A stretch of 64,000 nt of DNA from positions 1 to 64,000 of the forward strand of contig CACECO010000003.1 in the NCBI GenBank assembly GCA_902558075.1. Direction: 5' to 3'. Positions within the stretch are counted from its first letter, which is position 1, and every line of letters begins with the position of its first letter. This document shows, piece by piece, positions 9,410 to 19,928 of this stretch. Below the pieces are notes generated by a model. That model was not told where the DNA came from. It saw only the letters and a list, made by a program, of their open reading frames with translations, and made no database searches. Made by a program: the position numbers and the translations under genes. This DNA is from an uncultured Litorivicinus sp. (GTDB lineage: Bacteria > Pseudomonadota > Gammaproteobacteria > Pseudomonadales > Litorivicinaceae).

Positions 9410-12229
9410 TCGTTCAAGGAGAGGTTTGAGGAATCGGCCTGTATGCGAGTTTGGTGATTGAGCCACTGCCTCAGGGGTCCCTTCAGCAATAATTTGCCCA
9501 CCGCCAGAGCCACCCTCAGGGCCTAAATCAATAATCCAATCTGCGGTTTTGATGACGTCAAGGTTGTGCTCAATCACGACTACCGTATTGCCATGATCAC
9601 GAAGGCGGTGTAACACAGCGAGTAGTTGCTTGATATCTTCAAAATGAAGTCCCGTTGTCGGCTCATCGAGGATATAGAGTGTTCTACCAGTATCACGCTT
9701 TGAAAGTTCGCGAGCTAATTTAACACGCTGGGCTTCGCCACCTGATAATGTGGTCGCTGATTGTCCGAGCTTAAGGTATGACAGTCCAACATCGACTAGC
9801 GTTTGTAATTTCCGAGCGAGCGTCGGAATGGCGTCAAAAAACTCCCGGGCATCCTCAACTGTCATTTCGAGAATGTCGTGGATTGATTTGCCCTTATAGA
9901 GAATATCTAGGGTCTCCCGGTTATACCGAAGACCTTTACAGGTATCACACGGAACATAAATATCTGGGAGAAAGTGCATCTCGACTTTGATAAGTCCATC
10001 GCCTTGGCAAGTTTCACAGCGGCCACCTTTCACGTTAAACGAAAAACGGCCCGGACTGTAACCCCGTGAGCGTGCTTCCTGGGTTTCAGCAAAGATTTCA
10101 CGAATTGGCGTAAATAGTCCCGTATAAGTTGCAGGGTTCGACCGTGGTGTTCGTCCAATTGGACTTTGATCGATATCGACGACTTTGTCGAGTTCATGAA
10201 TCCCATGGCAATGTTCAAATGGAGCCGACTTCAACGTATTGGCTTTGTTCAACACCTTTGCGGTATGTGGGTAAAGGGTGCGATTGATTAGTGTCGATTT
10301 TCCAGAGCCAGAGACTCCTGTGACGCAGGTTAATAGGCTTAACGGAAGATTTAATGTGACACGCTGTAGATTATTTCCCGTACATTCTTCAATCGTCAGA
10401 TGATGAATTCCTTTTGTATGACGTTTTGCTGGTATCGCAATTTCCTTACGGCCAGAAAGATACTGCCCCGTTACTGACTGCTGATTTTTGATCACCTCTT
10501 GAGGTGTTCCGGCAGCAACGATCTCTCCGCCATGGACCCCTGCGCCAGGACCAATATCAACTAGGTAGTCAGCGCTTCGCATTGCGTCTTCATCATGTTC
10601 AACCACAATGACTGTGTTGCCCAGATCTCTCAGATGAAAAAGTGTGTTCAGCAGACGCTCATTGTCTCGTTGATGGAGTCCAATCGATGGCTCGTCAAGG
10701 ATGTACATGACTCCAACCAGTCCAGCACCAATTTGACTGGCTAACCGAATACGTTGTGCTTCTCCACCGGATAGTGTCTCAGCACTCCTATCCAGTGATA
10801 AATAATCAAGCCCGACATTGACCAAAAAGCCAAGGCGAGCCTGGATCTCTTTAAGAATCTTGTCTGCAATTTCTTGACGTCTTCCCGGAAGATTCAGGGA
10901 GTTAAAAAATGTATAGCACTCACCGATGGGTAGTTTGACCAGTTCTGGTAGTCGAGTTTGATCAATAAAAACGTTGCGCGCCGCAATATTGAGGCGAGAG
11001 CCCCCACAATCAGGGCAGGGGGCATGTGTCATGAGTTTTGCGAGCTCGTCGCGTTGCGATTGACTGTCTGTTTCTTTGTAACGACGCTCGAGATTACGAA
11101 TCACACCCTCAAATGGGTGATTCTTAGTCACCTCACGGCCACGGTCCGATACGTAGCTGAAATCAATTGATTCAGAATCGGAACCGTAAAGTACTTTGTG
11201 TTGGTGATATTCAGATAGATCTTGCCATTCGGTGTCGACGTCAAATCCATAGTGTCGCGCGATGCACTTTAGCAAGTGGTAGTAGTACATGCTCCGTCGG
11301 TCCCATCCTTTGATAGCGCCTGACGACAATGAGAGTTCAGAATCGACAATCAATCGATCAGGATCAAAATATTGGTGCACGCCTAAACCATCGCAGGTTT
11401 GACAGGCTCCGAATGGACTGTTGAATGAAAAGACCCGTGGTTCAAGCTCGGGTATCGAGTATCCACAGAGTGAGCACGCAAACTTTGACGAAAACATCAA
11501 AGGCTCAAAAGCGTCGTCCATTGACCGGATGATTATCTGTCCGTCGGACAACGTCAGACCTGTTTCGATGGATTCGGCTAAACGAAGGCGTTGCGTATCG
11601 TTTACTTTTAACCGATCAACAACGGCATCGATCGAGTGTTTCTTCTTCTTATCTAGTGCGGGAACTTCATCTAAATCCACGACTAGGCCGTCCACACGAA
11701 CGCGAATAAAACCTTGAGATTTGAGCTCCTGGAAAATGTGAAGATGCTCTCCTTTACGGTCACTAATCATTGGTGCAAGCACTAAAATTTTTGAATCTTC
11801 GGGAAGAGCGAGTACCTGATCAACCATTTGGCTGACCGTTTGTGCCTCAAGGCTTAAATCATGATCTGGACAACGAGGCTCACCGGCTCTCGCGTAAAGC
11901 AGTCTTAGATAATCGTAGATTTCAGTGATCGTACCGACTGTCGAACGAGGGTTATGGCTCGTTGATTTCTGTTCAATTGAAATTGCTGGGGAGAGGCCCT
12001 CGATATGGTCAACGTCAGGCTTTTCCATCATCGATAAAAACTGTCTTGCATACGCAGACAGTGATTCGACATAGCGTCGTTGGCCTTCAGCATAGAGTGT
12101 GTCAAAGGCAAGCGAAGACTTACCTGATCCAGACAGACCGGTAATCACAATCAGTTGGTCGCGCGGGAGATCCAGATGAATATTCTTCAGGTTGTGGGTT
12201 CGCGCCCCACGAATTTGTATCGAGTCCAC
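9395..12229 (-). CDS. uvrA: Excinuclease ABC subunit A (UvrA)
   Basis: DNA-damage sensor ATPase of nucleotide excision repair that loads UvrB. It has 944 residues, the usual size. First Walker A is [14 protein letters not shown] (about residue 33); the second is [17 protein letters not shown] (about 640). Two ABC signatures are visible ([16 protein letters not shown] and [16 protein letters not shown]). Zinc modules are seen as CSLCGY...CQTC and CETCQGD...CDTCKG. The start is GTG with a weak GGA upstream. Divergent from ssb, as in many gammaproteobacteria. I saw no clear LexA box (CTGT-N8-ACAG) in the gap. Confidence 0.98.
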   Translation of the reverse strand: MDSIQIRGARTHNLKNIHLDLPRDQLIVITGLSGSGKSSLAFDTLYAEGQRRYVESLSAYARQFLSMMEKPDVDHIEGLSPAISIEQKSTSHNPRSTVGTITEIYDYLRLLYARAGEPRCPDHDLSLEAQTVSQMVDQVLALPEDSKILVLAPMISDRKGEHLHIFQELKSQGFIRVRVDGLVVDLDEVPALDKKKKHSIDAVVDRLKVNDTQRLRLAESIETGLTLSDGQIIIRSMDDAFEPLMFSSKFACSLCGYSIPELEPRVFSFNSPFGACQTCDGLGVHQYFDPDRLIVDSELSLSSGAIKGWDRRSMYYYHLLKCIARHYGFDVDTEWQDLSEYHQHKVLYGSDSESIDFSYVSDRGREVTKNHPFEGVIRNLERRYKETDSQSQRDELAKLMTHAPCPDCGGSRLNIAARNVFIDQTRLPELVKLPIGECYTFFNSLNLPGRRQEIADKILKEIQARLGFLVNVGLDYLSLDRSAETLSGGEAQRIRLASQIGAGLVGVMYILDEPSIGLHQRDNERLLNTLFHLRDLGNTVIVVEHDEDAMRSADYLVDIGPGAGVHGGEIVAAGTPQEVIKNQQSVTGQYLSGRKEIAIPAKRHTKGIHHLTIEECTGNNLQRVTLNLPLSLLTCVTGVSGSGKSTLINRTLYPHTAKVLNKANTLKSAPFEHCHGIHELDKVVDIDQSPIGRTPRSNPATYTGLFTPIREIFAETQEARSRGYSPGRFSFNVKGGRCETCQGDGLIKVEMHFLPDIYVPCDTCKGLRYNRETLDILYKGKSIHDILEMTVEDAREFFDAIPTLARKLQTLVDVGLSYLKLGQSATTLSGGEAQRVKLARELSKRDTGRTLYILDEPTTGLHFEDIKQLLAVLHRLRDHGNTVVVIEHNLDVIKTADWIIDLGPEGGSGGGQIIAEGTPEAVAQSPNSHTGRFLKPLLERRKSA

Positions 12230-12342
12230 AGCGGTCCGTCTTATATTTGTGACAAAAAGGCCAGTGTATCTTTTGATAGGGGTTTAATGTATCGATTCAA
12301 TGCGAAAAATTGGAACTCTCGCATACATAGCTTCGATGGTCG

Positions 12343-12371
12343 CTGACAGATACACGTCCGTGCTACATTAT
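12343..12371 (+). promoter_or_regulatory. Predicted sigma-70 promoter for ssb
   Basis: CTGACA (12343-12348), a 17-base spacer and CATTAT (12366-12371) lie 35 bases before the ssb ATG in the uvrA-ssb gap. An AGGAAG ribosome-binding site follows (12396-12401). The -35 box is 5/6 and the -10 box 4/6 of consensus. Confidence 0.45.
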
Positions 12372-12406
12372 AGTTTGTAGTGGTACTTTTCACATAGGAA
12401 GAATTC

Positions 12407-12877
12407 ATGGCTCGTTCGGTAAACAAAGCCACATTGATTGGAAATCTCGGTAACGATCCGGAAATGAAGGCACTGCCGTCGGGCAGTCAGGTTGCGAACT
12501 TGAGCATCGCAACGACCGACTCTTGGCGCGATCGTAATAGTGGTGAAATGCAAGAACGTACCGAGTGGCATCGAGTTGTTTGTTTTGACCGCTTGGCTGA
12601 GATTTGTGGGCAGTATCTGCGTAAAGGATCACGTATTTACATTGAGGGCAGTCTGCGAACTCGTTCGTGGGAGCAGGATGGTCAAAAGCGCTACGCAACA
12701 GAAATTGTTGGTCGTGAGATGATGATGTTAGATGGTCGAGGTGAGACTGATATGGGCGCACAGGCTCCGATCCAGTCGCACTCTCAAAGTGCCCTATCCC
12801 CTCAGCAACAGGCTGCTCAGCAACCTGTGAGTCAGCCGATGCCTGATCCAAATATCGATGACGAAATCCCGTTCTAA
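12407..12877 (+). CDS. ssb: Single-stranded DNA-binding protein
   Basis: Tetrameric protein that coats ssDNA in replication, repair and recombination. It has 156 residues: an OB-fold domain (about 1-112, [19 protein letters not shown] through [10 protein letters not shown]), a Gln/Ser/Pro-rich linker, and the acidic tip DDEIPF that recruits partner proteins such as RecQ, PriA and RecJ. The 3' end overlaps the next gene by 20 bases. Confidence 0.98.
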   Translation: MARSVNKATLIGNLGNDPEMKALPSGSQVANLSIATTDSWRDRNSGEMQERTEWHRVVCFDRLAEICGQYLRKGSRIYIEGSLRTRSWEQDGQKRYATEIVGREMMMLDGRGETDMGAQAPIQSHSQSALSPQQQAAQQPVSQPMPDPNIDDEIPF

Positions 12878-13793
12878 GGTTACGAGCTTCGACGATGAGT
12901 CTGATCATCGCTTTCCTAGGGCTCGCGTTTTAGTTGTTGGCGGGGATACCAGTCTGGCCGCAGCATTCTTAGAGACTGATGCAAGCGGAGGACAGCAACG
13001 AATTGTTCTACCTACCTCAATGAACTTAGCTGATGACCGAGAGATTTTTGAAGCGATTCGTATGCGTCGACCTGATTTCGTCATTAATTGTATGGTCGAG
13101 CCAGGTGTCGATCGTGCGGAAAACGATCCGACAGAATGCCGACAAATTAACCATGATTTACCTGTCAGTTTAGCGATTGCCTGTCGTGAGTTTGATGCAA
13201 CGCTGATTCAACTGTCGACCGATTATATTTTTGACGGTCAAAAAGACATTGCCTATTTTGAGAACGATGCCCCCAATCCGCTGAATTTATTTGGTCAAAC
13301 ACGTCTCGAGGCAGAGCGTGATATCGAGAATCTGCTGGACCAGCACATCATTCTGCGTGTGTCTCATCTATTTGCTCCAGGTGGTAATAGTTTTGTTACA
13401 AATCTTTTGGACCGCGCACGGATTGAGTCAGAGTTACCAATGATTCAAGATGAACGTGGTTGCCCGACGTCCATTTATGATATCAGCCGAGTTATCAGCG
13501 CTGTGATTGATCAATTACATGCGGGTGCAGGTGCCTACGGTGTCTATCATGTCGGGTGCCAAGGTGATGCGTCCTGGATGGAGCTCGGTGAATGTGCCAT
13601 TGCACAAGCGCGTCAGTTTGAAGACTTGGCCGTTGAGGAAATTGTTGGAATATCGGGACAATCTATTAATGGCCGTGCGGAGCGGCCTCGCCGATTGGTA
13701 TTGTCGACACGAAAGCTTCTGTATACCTTCGGCATAAAACCCAGACCATGGAGGCAAGAGTTGGCGGAAACAATTGAACGCCACTATGCATGA
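12858..13793 (+). CDS. RmlD-like NAD(P)-dependent sugar-nucleotide protein with altered active site
   Basis: Extended-SDR protein of the dTDP-4-dehydrorhamnose reductase (RmlD) family, 311 residues. Family stretches are [20 protein letters not shown] (near 72-91), [10 protein letters not shown] (118-127) and [13 protein letters not shown]. Two things differ from active RmlD. The catalytic YxxxK is FGQTR here (F145, R149), and the N-terminal GxxGxxG nucleotide motif is [12 protein letters not shown]. It is not next to rhamnose genes; it overlaps ssb by 20 bases and has no alternative start. Substrate unknown. It may be a regulatory or binding homologue rather than a reductase. Confidence 0.75.
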   Translation: MTKSRSKVTSFDDESDHRFPRARVLVVGGDTSLAAAFLETDASGGQQRIVLPTSMNLADDREIFEAIRMRRPDFVINCMVEPGVDRAENDPTECRQINHDLPVSLAIACREFDATLIQLSTDYIFDGQKDIAYFENDAPNPLNLFGQTRLEAERDIENLLDQHIILRVSHLFAPGGNSFVTNLLDRARIESELPMIQDERGCPTSIYDISRVISAVIDQLHAGAGAYGVYHVGCQGDASWMELGECAIAQARQFEDLAVEEIVGISGQSINGRAERPRRLVLSTRKLLYTFGIKPRPWRQELAETIERHYA

Positions 13794-13806
13794 GAAGGAG
13801 CGAAAT

Positions 13807-13998
13807 ATGCGGCGGTTTGATTCAAGTTCTGTGGTCCGTCAGCGAATGCTGCGGCTGAAAAAGCGAAAAACTGTCTTGCGACGCCAACAGAGCTTACGCG
13901 AAAAAATGCTACAAGCTAAGCATGCGCTTGAGGATCAGTCAGTTGATATCCAGGAACCATCTGTTGGAATTGAGTCAGCCACAGGGCAAGATCGGTAG
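13807..13998 (+). CDS. Small basic protein of unknown function
   Basis: A 63-residue frame rich in Arg and Lys in its first half (RMLRLKKRKTVLRRQQSLREK), probably one long helix, then an acidic tail. The start at 13807 is chosen for a perfect AAGGAG (13795-13800) six bases upstream; the Shine-Dalgarno is the main support for it being real. It follows the RmlD-like gene by 13 bases. Its last 83 bases overlap the convergent GST gene. I do not recognise a family. Confidence 0.5.
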   Translation: MRRFDSSSVVRQRMLRLKKRKTVLRRQQSLREKMLQAKHALEDQSVDIQEPSVGIESATGQDR

Positions 13999-14521
13999 AT
14001 TGCGTTCGCCATTCACCAGAGAAACGAAAATCGAGATAGCCAAGTGTGACAGCCAAGCCCACTTGATCAATCGTCGGTGTGGTGATGACCTCGGTGAGAT
14101 TGTCCGTAAACCACTCAAGGCCACTAAGTACCTTTTGATTTTGGTGGGTTAGCCAGTCTGTATTGATTTGTGATTCTGCTCGAAACCGACGCTCGTAAAC
14201 CATCAAAAGAGCTGCTTCAGCGATTCCATCGGCTAATGCTGCTCGGCTTAATAACTCAACACATCGGTCTTCTGGCAAGAGCTCAAGGCGTTCTGATTGT
14301 TTGATCAAGTGTTCACAGATCACTTTGGAATCAACAATAAGCTGTCCAGAATCGAGTTCTAGAGCCGGTATCTTTTTAAGTGGGTTTGGATTCAGCACTA
14401 CGCTTTGAGGATCATGTCCATCAACATTCACCACCTCGATCTGATCAAATAGCCCTGTCAGATGGGCTGTGATTTTGACTTTTCGACCAAAGGGAGAGGG
14501 CGCTGATGAATACAATTTCAT
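13916..14521 (-). CDS. Glutathione S-transferase family protein
   Basis: Cytosolic GST-fold protein, 201 residues. The thioredoxin-like N-terminal domain has [23 protein letters not shown], the cis-Pro region PLKKIPALELDSG and the glutathione-binding Asp-Ser of VDSKVICEHL. The helical C-terminal domain follows. The start is set at MKLYSS: its ATG overlaps the fabB TGA by one base (TGATG), indicating coupled translation. Substrate cannot be told. The 3' end overlaps a small convergent ORF. Confidence 0.88.
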   Translation of the reverse strand: MKLYSSAPSPFGRKVKITAHLTGLFDQIEVVNVDGHDPQSVVLNPNPLKKIPALELDSGQLIVDSKVICEHLIKQSERLELLPEDRCVELLSRAALADGIAEAALLMVYERRFRAESQINTDWLTHQNQKVLSGLEWFTDNLTEVITTPTIDQVGLAVTLGYLDFRFSGEWRTQSTDLALWLTQFQQMVPGYQLTDPQAHA

Positions 14522-15732
14522 CAAACGAATTTCTGGAACGTCATGCAAGCATTCGTTCCGCCAAATCCAAATGAGTTCGATAAGATGGTATTGATCGGTT
14601 GATCGACGCGATGAAGTGCAATTGGCATTCCGTCAGCGCCCGGATCAAGCATTTCTATATTGGCTGATGCGGCGATGAAATCATTTTGCATCATTAAGAT
14701 TGAATAGATGGCCTCTTGAACTCCGGCCGCCCCGAGTGAGTGACCGGATAGTGATTTGGTTGATCCAATGATCGGCGCGCTTTGACCAAATACAGTTTTA
14801 ATCGCGTTGAGCTCCACGATATCGCCAGCAGGTGTGGATGTGCCGTGAGCATTGATGTAGTCGATAGGGCCTTCAACGCCTTCAGTCGCGAGTTGCATGC
14901 AGCGAACAGCGCCTTCTCCCGATGGAGCGACCATGTCTGCGCCATCACTTGTTGCGCCATAGCCCACGATTTCAGCATAAATTTTTGCGCCCCGTGCTTT
15001 CGCATGTTCGTATTCCTCGAGGACCAGTGCGCCACCACCTCCGGCGATCACAAAGCCATCGCGATTTGCATCATATGCACGTGATGCTTTGTCAGGTGTT
15101 TCGTTGTATTTCGAGGAAAGAGCACCCATTGCGTCGAATAGACATGACAGGGTCCAATCTTCTTCCTCACCACCACCCGCGAAAACAATATCTTGTTTTC
15201 CAAGCTGGATTTGCTCCACGGCACTGCCCATGCAATGCAAGCTCGTCGAGCACGCAGATGACATCGAGTAATTAATCCCTTTGATTTGAAATGCGGTCGC
15301 CAGATTTGCTGAAACTGTTGAGCCCATTGTTTGCGTCACTCGGTATGGACCGACTCGCTTGACGCCACGTTCCCGAAGGATATCTGCGGCTTCAACTTGG
15401 CTTTGTGATGATGCGCCGCCAGAACCCATGATCAGACCTGTTCGGGGATTGCTCACATCGGATGCTTCGAGACCGGCATCATTGATTGCTTGCTGCAATG
15501 ACAGATAAGCATATGCAGCGGCGTTACCCATAAATCGAAGCAGTTTACGATCGATTTGTTCAGAGAGATCAAGATCGATTGATCCTGAAACCTGACTACG
15601 CATGCCTAATTCAGCGTACGTCGGGTTTGATGATATCCCCGAACGTCCTTGCCTTAGGCTTTTGGTGACCGATGCTGCATCTAGACCTAGGCAAGATGTA
15701 ATACCCAGACCGGTGATGACTACTCTACGCAT
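14521..15732 (-). CDS. fabB: Beta-ketoacyl-ACP synthase I
   Basis: Condensing enzyme that elongates acyl-ACP with malonyl-ACP and is required for unsaturated fatty acid synthesis. It has 403 residues. Catalytic Cys161 ([12 protein letters not shown]), His296 (HGTSTPAGD) and His331 (GHSLGAAG) make the Cys-His-His triad of KAS I. It lies 28 bases downstream of fabA in the same direction, the classic fabAB operon. Confidence 0.98.
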   Translation of the reverse strand: MRRVVITGLGITSCLGLDAASVTKSLRQGRSGISSNPTYAELGMRSQVSGSIDLDLSEQIDRKLLRFMGNAAAYAYLSLQQAINDAGLEASDVSNPRTGLIMGSGGASSQSQVEAADILRERGVKRVGPYRVTQTMGSTVSANLATAFQIKGINYSMSSACSTSLHCMGSAVEQIQLGKQDIVFAGGGEEEDWTLSCLFDAMGALSSKYNETPDKASRAYDANRDGFVIAGGGGALVLEEYEHAKARGAKIYAEIVGYGATSDGADMVAPSGEGAVRCMQLATEGVEGPIDYINAHGTSTPAGDIVELNAIKTVFGQSAPIIGSTKSLSGHSLGAAGVQEAIYSILMMQNDFIAASANIEMLDPGADGMPIALHRVDQPINTILSNSFGFGGTNACMTFQKFV

Positions 15733-15760
15733 TCCGACTCCTTTAGTGTCGTGCGTTTGA

Positions 15761-16270
15761 TTAAAACCCGTCGGTCGACATAAATAAACCGACCTTCAGG
15801 TCAGTGGCGTGATAGATCGCGCGATCATCGACGCGGACGACCCCGTCCCCTAATCCCATCACTAATGATCGGGCAATGACACGTTTCATGTCGATTTCGT
15901 ATGTTACTTTTGTGGATGTGGGCAAAATCTGTCCGGTAAATTTAACTTCGCCGACACCAAGTGCGCGTCCTTTTCCAGGATGTCCGCTCCATCCTAAGAA
16001 AAATCCGACCAGTTGCCACATCGCATCAAGACCGAGACATCCAGGCATAACTGGGTCACCAGGGAAATGACAGCTAAAAAACCAAAGACTCGGATCGATA
16101 TCGAGTTCAGCAAGCATATGCCCTTTACCAAATTGGCCGCCGTATTCGGTGATTGTGAGTATGCGATCCATCATTAGCATATCAGGCGCTGGTAATTTGG
16201 CATTGCCCTCGCCAAATAATTCACCTTGGGCGCAGGCTAATAGTTCATCTCGGTTGTACTGGGTTTGCAT
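15761..16270 (-). CDS. fabA: 3-hydroxydecanoyl-ACP dehydratase/isomerase
   Basis: Dehydrates 3-hydroxydecanoyl-ACP and isomerises trans-2 to cis-3-decenoyl-ACP, the branch point to unsaturated fatty acids. It has 169 residues (E. coli 172). The active-site stretch [20 protein letters not shown] holds His68 and Asp82, equivalent to H70 and D84. First gene of fabAB. The 180 bases upstream, shared with divergent fumA, hold both promoters, but I saw no FabR or DesT operator I would defend. Confidence 0.98.
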   Translation of the reverse strand: MQTQYNRDELLACAQGELFGEGNAKLPAPDMLMMDRILTITEYGGQFGKGHMLAELDIDPSLWFFSCHFPGDPVMPGCLGLDAMWQLVGFFLGWSGHPGKGRALGVGEVKFTGQILPTSTKVTYEIDMKRVIARSLVMGLGDGVVRVDDRAIYHATDLKVGLFMSTDGF

Positions 16271-16450
16271 TAATCCTCGTAGCCTCGCCGGCGGTATTTA
16301 CTCTCATTCCGAGTGTACCAGAAACAACGCCTGAGTCTGAATGAAGTGCATATTTTGCATGGACTAGACCGACCTACGTCTTAATGAGCATACGTTTTTC
16401 AGGTACTTCTGGTAGGCTTCAGAGCCATCTCAGAAATAAAGGATGATGCG

Positions 16451-17965
16451 ATGACGGTGATTCGTCAGGATGATTTGATCGAGAGTGTCGCAGATGCACT
16501 GCAGTTTATTTCCTATTACCACCCAGTGGATTTTATTCAGGCAGTGAATCTCGCGTACGAGCATGAAGAGTCACCGGCAGCGAGAGATGCGCTGGCGCAA
16601 ATCCTGATTAATTCAAGGATGTCTGCGACCGGCCGTCGTCCGCTTTGTCAGGATACTGGGATCGTGACGGTGTTCGTTAAAATTGGGATGGATGTGTCTT
16701 GGAAAGGTTCTACCATGTCGGTTTCTAAAATGATCAATGAGGGGGTGCGTCGGGCATATACGCACCCCGACAATGTGCTACGGGCTTCGATTCTCGAGGA
16801 TCCAGATGGTGCTCGGAAGAACTCCGAAGATAATACGCCAGCTGTCATTCACTATGAAATTGTCGAGGGTGACACTGTCGATGTTCAGGTTGCAGCCAAG
16901 GGTGGTGGTTCTGAGAACAAATCGAAGATGGTGATGTTAAATCCGTCGGACTCTATAGTGGATTGGGTTGTTAAAACAGTACCGATAATGGGTGCAGGCT
17001 GGTGCCCGCCAGGGATACTCGGTATTGGGATCGGCGGTACTGCTGAAAAAGCGGCTGTGATGGCTAAAGAATCGTTAATGGATCCAATCAATATTCACGA
17101 ATTGAAAGATCGAGGTCCTCAAACACGGGCTGAAGAGTTGAGACTCGAGATTTTTGATGCAGTTAATAATTTGGGAATTGGCGCTCAAGGACTTGGCGGC
17201 TTAACGACCGTGTTAGACGTCAAGGTAAAAGACTATCCAACGCATGCAGCTTCAAAACCTGTCGCGATGATTCCAAATTGTGCAGCGACACGTCATGCAC
17301 ATTTTGTTCTGGATGGGTCAGGCCCAGCACTCCAAAAGGCTCCATCGTTGTCTGATTGGCCAGCGATTACCTGGGATGTCGGCCCAAGTGCTCGGCGGGT
17401 AAATCTGGATACGTTGACGCATGACGAGGTGAGGTCATGGCAACCAGGGGAAACTTTATTATTGAATGGTGTCATGTTGACCGGTCGTGATGCTGCGCAT
17501 AAGCGAATTGTGGATATGTTAAATCAAGGTGAGGAATTACCTGTCAATCTCAAGGGAAAAGTTATCTACTATGTCGGACCTGTAGATCCCGTTCGAGATG
17601 AAATCGTTGGACCGGCAGGCCCTACAACATCGACACGCATGGATAAGTTTACGGATCAAGTGCTTGAGCAAACCGGTCTGTTTGCCATGGTTGGTAAAGC
17701 TGAGCGTGGTCCTAGTGCGATCGAAGCAATTAAAAGGCACCAAGCGGCTTATTTGATGGCTGTCGGGGGTGCTGCATATCTGGTTGCTCAAGCAATCAAG
17801 TCGTCACGGATCATTGCCTTTGATGATCTTGGAATGGAAGCGATCCATGAGTTTGTCGTTGAGGACATGCCGGTAACAGTTGCAGTGGACTCACAAGGAA
17901 CCAGCGTGCACCAGACTGGGCCCAAAGAATGGGCTCACAAAATCCTAGTGAAGAATCTCGGCTGA
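16451..17965 (+). CDS. fumA: Fumarate hydratase, class I (iron-sulfur)
   Basis: Interconverts fumarate and malate in the TCA cycle using a [4Fe-4S] cluster. It has 504 residues. Likely cluster cysteines are C66 (RRPLCQDTG), C185 (GAGWCPPG) and C277 (IPNCAATRH). The single chain fuses the alpha and beta parts found as two genes in archaeal enzymes. Start preceded by AAAGGATG. Monocistronic, divergent from fabA. The symbol fumA follows the E. coli class I usage. Confidence 0.95.
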   Translation: MTVIRQDDLIESVADALQFISYYHPVDFIQAVNLAYEHEESPAARDALAQILINSRMSATGRRPLCQDTGIVTVFVKIGMDVSWKGSTMSVSKMINEGVRRAYTHPDNVLRASILEDPDGARKNSEDNTPAVIHYEIVEGDTVDVQVAAKGGGSENKSKMVMLNPSDSIVDWVVKTVPIMGAGWCPPGILGIGIGGTAEKAAVMAKESLMDPINIHELKDRGPQTRAEELRLEIFDAVNNLGIGAQGLGGLTTVLDVKVKDYPTHAASKPVAMIPNCAATRHAHFVLDGSGPALQKAPSLSDWPAITWDVGPSARRVNLDTLTHDEVRSWQPGETLLLNGVMLTGRDAAHKRIVDMLNQGEELPVNLKGKVIYYVGPVDPVRDEIVGPAGPTTSTRMDKFTDQVLEQTGLFAMVGKAERGPSAIEAIKRHQAAYLMAVGGAAYLVAQAIKSSRIIAFDDLGMEAIHEFVVEDMPVTVAVDSQGTSVHQTGPKEWAHKILVKNLG

Positions 17966-18060
17966 TCGTGCGGGCTAATTTGGATTTACCCTTGGCAGTC
18001 GTTTAAAGACTTAAACTACCGTGATACTCTCCCAATCTGGTAATAATTTTTAGAGAAGTG

Positions 18061-18324
18061 ATGATGGAGCGCACCCCTCAAGGTTGGAGTCGAGAACTCA
18101 AGAATGGAGTGTATGTGTTGACTCGAACCTTTCAATTTGATGACTTTACTCAAGCGATGGCATTTGCCTCGCGTGTTGGCGAAGCGGCCGATGCAGCAGA
18201 CCACCATCCGGAAATCACAGTGAGTTGGGGTCGGGTTCGCATTGACTGGTGGTCGCACGACACAAAAGATGTCACCGCACGCGATATCTCGCTGGCAGAA
18301 ACGACTACCCGGTTATATTCGTAA
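18061..18324 (+). CDS. phhB: Pterin-4a-carbinolamine dehydratase
   Basis: Recycles 4a-hydroxytetrahydrobiopterin. About 87 residues. The family motif HHPE...W...W...D is visible as DAADHHPEITVSWGRVRID, with a later WWSHDTKDVTARD. The start is uncertain among 18058 (GTG), 18061 and 18064 (tandem ATG); GAGAAG at 18053-18058 spaces best to 18064. No phenylalanine hydroxylase is adjacent, so it may act in another pterin pathway. Confidence 0.85.
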   Translation: MMERTPQGWSRELKNGVYVLTRTFQFDDFTQAMAFASRVGEAADAADHHPEITVSWGRVRIDWWSHDTKDVTARDISLAETTTRLYS

Positions 18325-18426
18325 CCCATTGAATATTTCGTTCGATTGAAATTGTGTTGACAGACTGATAGAACTAATATCCGAGTGATGACTCGCGCGA
18401 TTGCGTAAGCCCCCGCAATTAAAATA

Positions 18427-19419
18427 TTAGGCGCGCACGTCGATTAGGATGCGTCCAGAGACTTCGTTTTTGATCAGTTGCTCAGCCGTATCAAGTACCT
18501 GCTCTAAGCCGATTGTGCGAGTACTTGCCTCCAACTGATCGGTAGTAACGCTCTCAGACAGTAATTCCCAGGCGCGCCCCCTGATTTCAGACGGTGCATG
18601 AACAGAATCGACACCTTGCAAGCGGATATTCCTCAAAATAAACGGGAACACTGTCGTTGAGAATTGGAATCCACCGGCGTTACCGGTAGCTGCAATAATG
18701 CCGTTGTACATGATTTGTGGAATGAGAGTCGCAAGCACTTGGCCGCCCACCGTATCGATTGCCCCGGCAAAGCGAGTACTTTCTAGCGGCTTTGGATCAC
18801 GTGCGAAGTCTGTTCGATTGAGGATCTTGGTTGCGCCGAGCTCTGTCAATCTCGCGTGCTCTGATTCTCGACCTGTGATTGCGTGGACTTCATATCCAAG
18901 TGTCGATAGTACTGTCGTTGCGATGCCACCAACGCCCCCTCCAGCACCAGACACAGCAATTGGGCCATCAACGGGTTTCAAGCCCGAATCAAGGAGTGCA
19001 AGGACACAAAGCATTCCAGTCAGACCACCGGTGCCAAATTGCATTGCTTGACGACTGTCCAGCGCCTTCGGTGTTTTGACCAAGTATGACCCAGGGACCC
19101 TGACTTGTTCCGACATGCCTCCGGTGTGTGTCTCACCGACTCCATGCCCTGTGAGAATGACATGTTCACCTTCTCGAAAATTTGGATCGCTTGATTCAAG
19201 GACGATACCGGCAGCGTCAATGCCTGGAATCATCGGAAATTCGCGTATGATTTTACCCTTCCCTGTTACAGCGAGTGCGTCTTTGTAATTGAGAGAGCTG
19301 AATTCATTAGTAATAACAACATTGCCCGTTGACAGATCGTCTGTGGTCAATTGTTCGATGGCAATGTCTGGCGCTGCAGAGTCGGTTTTGTGTAGGCGCA
19401 ATGCTCGGAAGTATATCAT
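18427..19419 (-). CDS. acuI: Acryloyl-CoA reductase / YhdH-type quinone oxidoreductase
   Basis: Zinc-free medium-chain dehydrogenase/reductase of the YhdH/AcuI family, 330 residues. The N-terminal FSSLNYKDALAVTGKGKI and the NADPH-binding VSGAGGGVGGIATTVLSTLGY (about 158-178) are typical. Characterised members reduce acryloyl-CoA to propionyl-CoA with NADPH, detoxifying acrylate from DMSP or 3-hydroxypropionate. It lies downstream of phaP but is separated from it by a strong terminator. Propionyl-CoA is a possible PHA precursor; that link is inference. Confidence 0.85.
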   Translation of the reverse strand: MIYFRALRLHKTDSAAPDIAIEQLTTDDLSTGNVVITNEFSSLNYKDALAVTGKGKIIREFPMIPGIDAAGIVLESSDPNFREGEHVILTGHGVGETHTGGMSEQVRVPGSYLVKTPKALDSRQAMQFGTGGLTGMLCVLALLDSGLKPVDGPIAVSGAGGGVGGIATTVLSTLGYEVHAITGRESEHARLTELGATKILNRTDFARDPKPLESTRFAGAIDTVGGQVLATLIPQIMYNGIIAATGNAGGFQFSTTVFPFILRNIRLQGVDSVHAPSEIRGRAWELLSESVTTDQLEASTRTIGLEQVLDTAEQLIKNEVSGRILIDVRA

Positions 19420-19468
19420 GGGAATATCCTTGTTTTAACTTCCTAATGTTAGTGTGTTTCACACAAAA

Positions 19469-19496
19469 AAAAAGAGGAACCGAAGTTCCTCTTTTT
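19469..19496 (-). terminator. Rho-independent terminator of phaP
   Basis: On the minus strand AAAAAGAGGAAC (19496-19485), a TTCG tetraloop and GTTCCTCTTTTT (19480-19469) are followed by more T residues. A 12-bp stem with a UUCG loop and a long U-tract is a textbook intrinsic terminator, just after the phaP stop. Confidence 0.92.
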
Positions 19497-19513
19497 CTCG
19501 AGAAGCGAAGCAT

Positions 19514-19879
19514 TTAGTGCTTAGTTGCTGTCTCGATCGCACCCTTAACGATATTGGTCGCCTCGTCACGACTCTTTACAAGAGTTTCCTGTGACGCTTT
19601 AGCCGCGTCGATTAGGCGAGCTTGAAGACCCTGAAGGTAAGACTTCTGTGATTCAACAGCAGCAGCCATATCTTTTTCAGTTGATAGCGCTTTGGCTTGC
19701 TCCATCGCACCCTCAACGAGTTCCTTAGCAAGTGCAGTTTGCTGTTCAGCCAATGCTTCAACAGTCGATTTGTTTACTTCGAATAAGTCAGTCATTGGCT
19801 TCATTACAACTTCGTATGATCTCACGTCAAACGCTTGCTTCATATTCGCCTGCATATCTTCGATCATTTTTGCATACAT
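19514..19879 (-). CDS. phaP: Phasin (PHA granule-associated protein)
   Basis: Small amphipathic helical protein that coats PHA granules and controls their number and size. It has 121 residues; the start at MYAKMIEDMQANMKQAF is chosen for the GGAAGG site just upstream. Sequence is nearly all helix, Ala/Gln/Glu-rich (EALAEQQTALAKELVEGAME), matching the Phasin_2 pattern. Located after phaR on the same strand, with a promoter flanked and interrupted by repeats likely bound by PhaR. Confidence 0.9.
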   Translation of the reverse strand: MYAKMIEDMQANMKQAFDVRSYEVVMKPMTDLFEVNKSTVEALAEQQTALAKELVEGAMEQAKALSTEKDMAAAVESQKSYLQGLQARLIDAAKASQETLVKSRDEATNIVKGAIETATKH

Positions 19880-19902
19880 AGTCCTTCCCCTTTTCAAAAG
19901 TT

Positions 19903-19917
19903 TTGTGCGTCGCACAA
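19903..19917. promoter_or_regulatory. Operator-like repeat 1 before phaP
   Basis: TTGTGCG-T-CGCACAA is a perfect 7-1-7 palindrome located between the predicted phaP -10 box and its ribosome-binding site. It resembles the GCA/TGC-rich sites reported for PhaR repressors. Confidence 0.6.
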
Positions 19918-19928
19918 CATTTGATTAA

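Noticed and set aside
12230-12406. LexA/SOS box between uvrA and ssb
   Set aside because: No CTGT-N8-ACAG or close variant on either strand; only a sigma-70-like promoter for ssb is visible.
16271-16450. FabR/FadR-type operator upstream of fabA
   Set aside because: No sequence close enough to the published palindromes; the gap only plausibly holds two divergent promoters.
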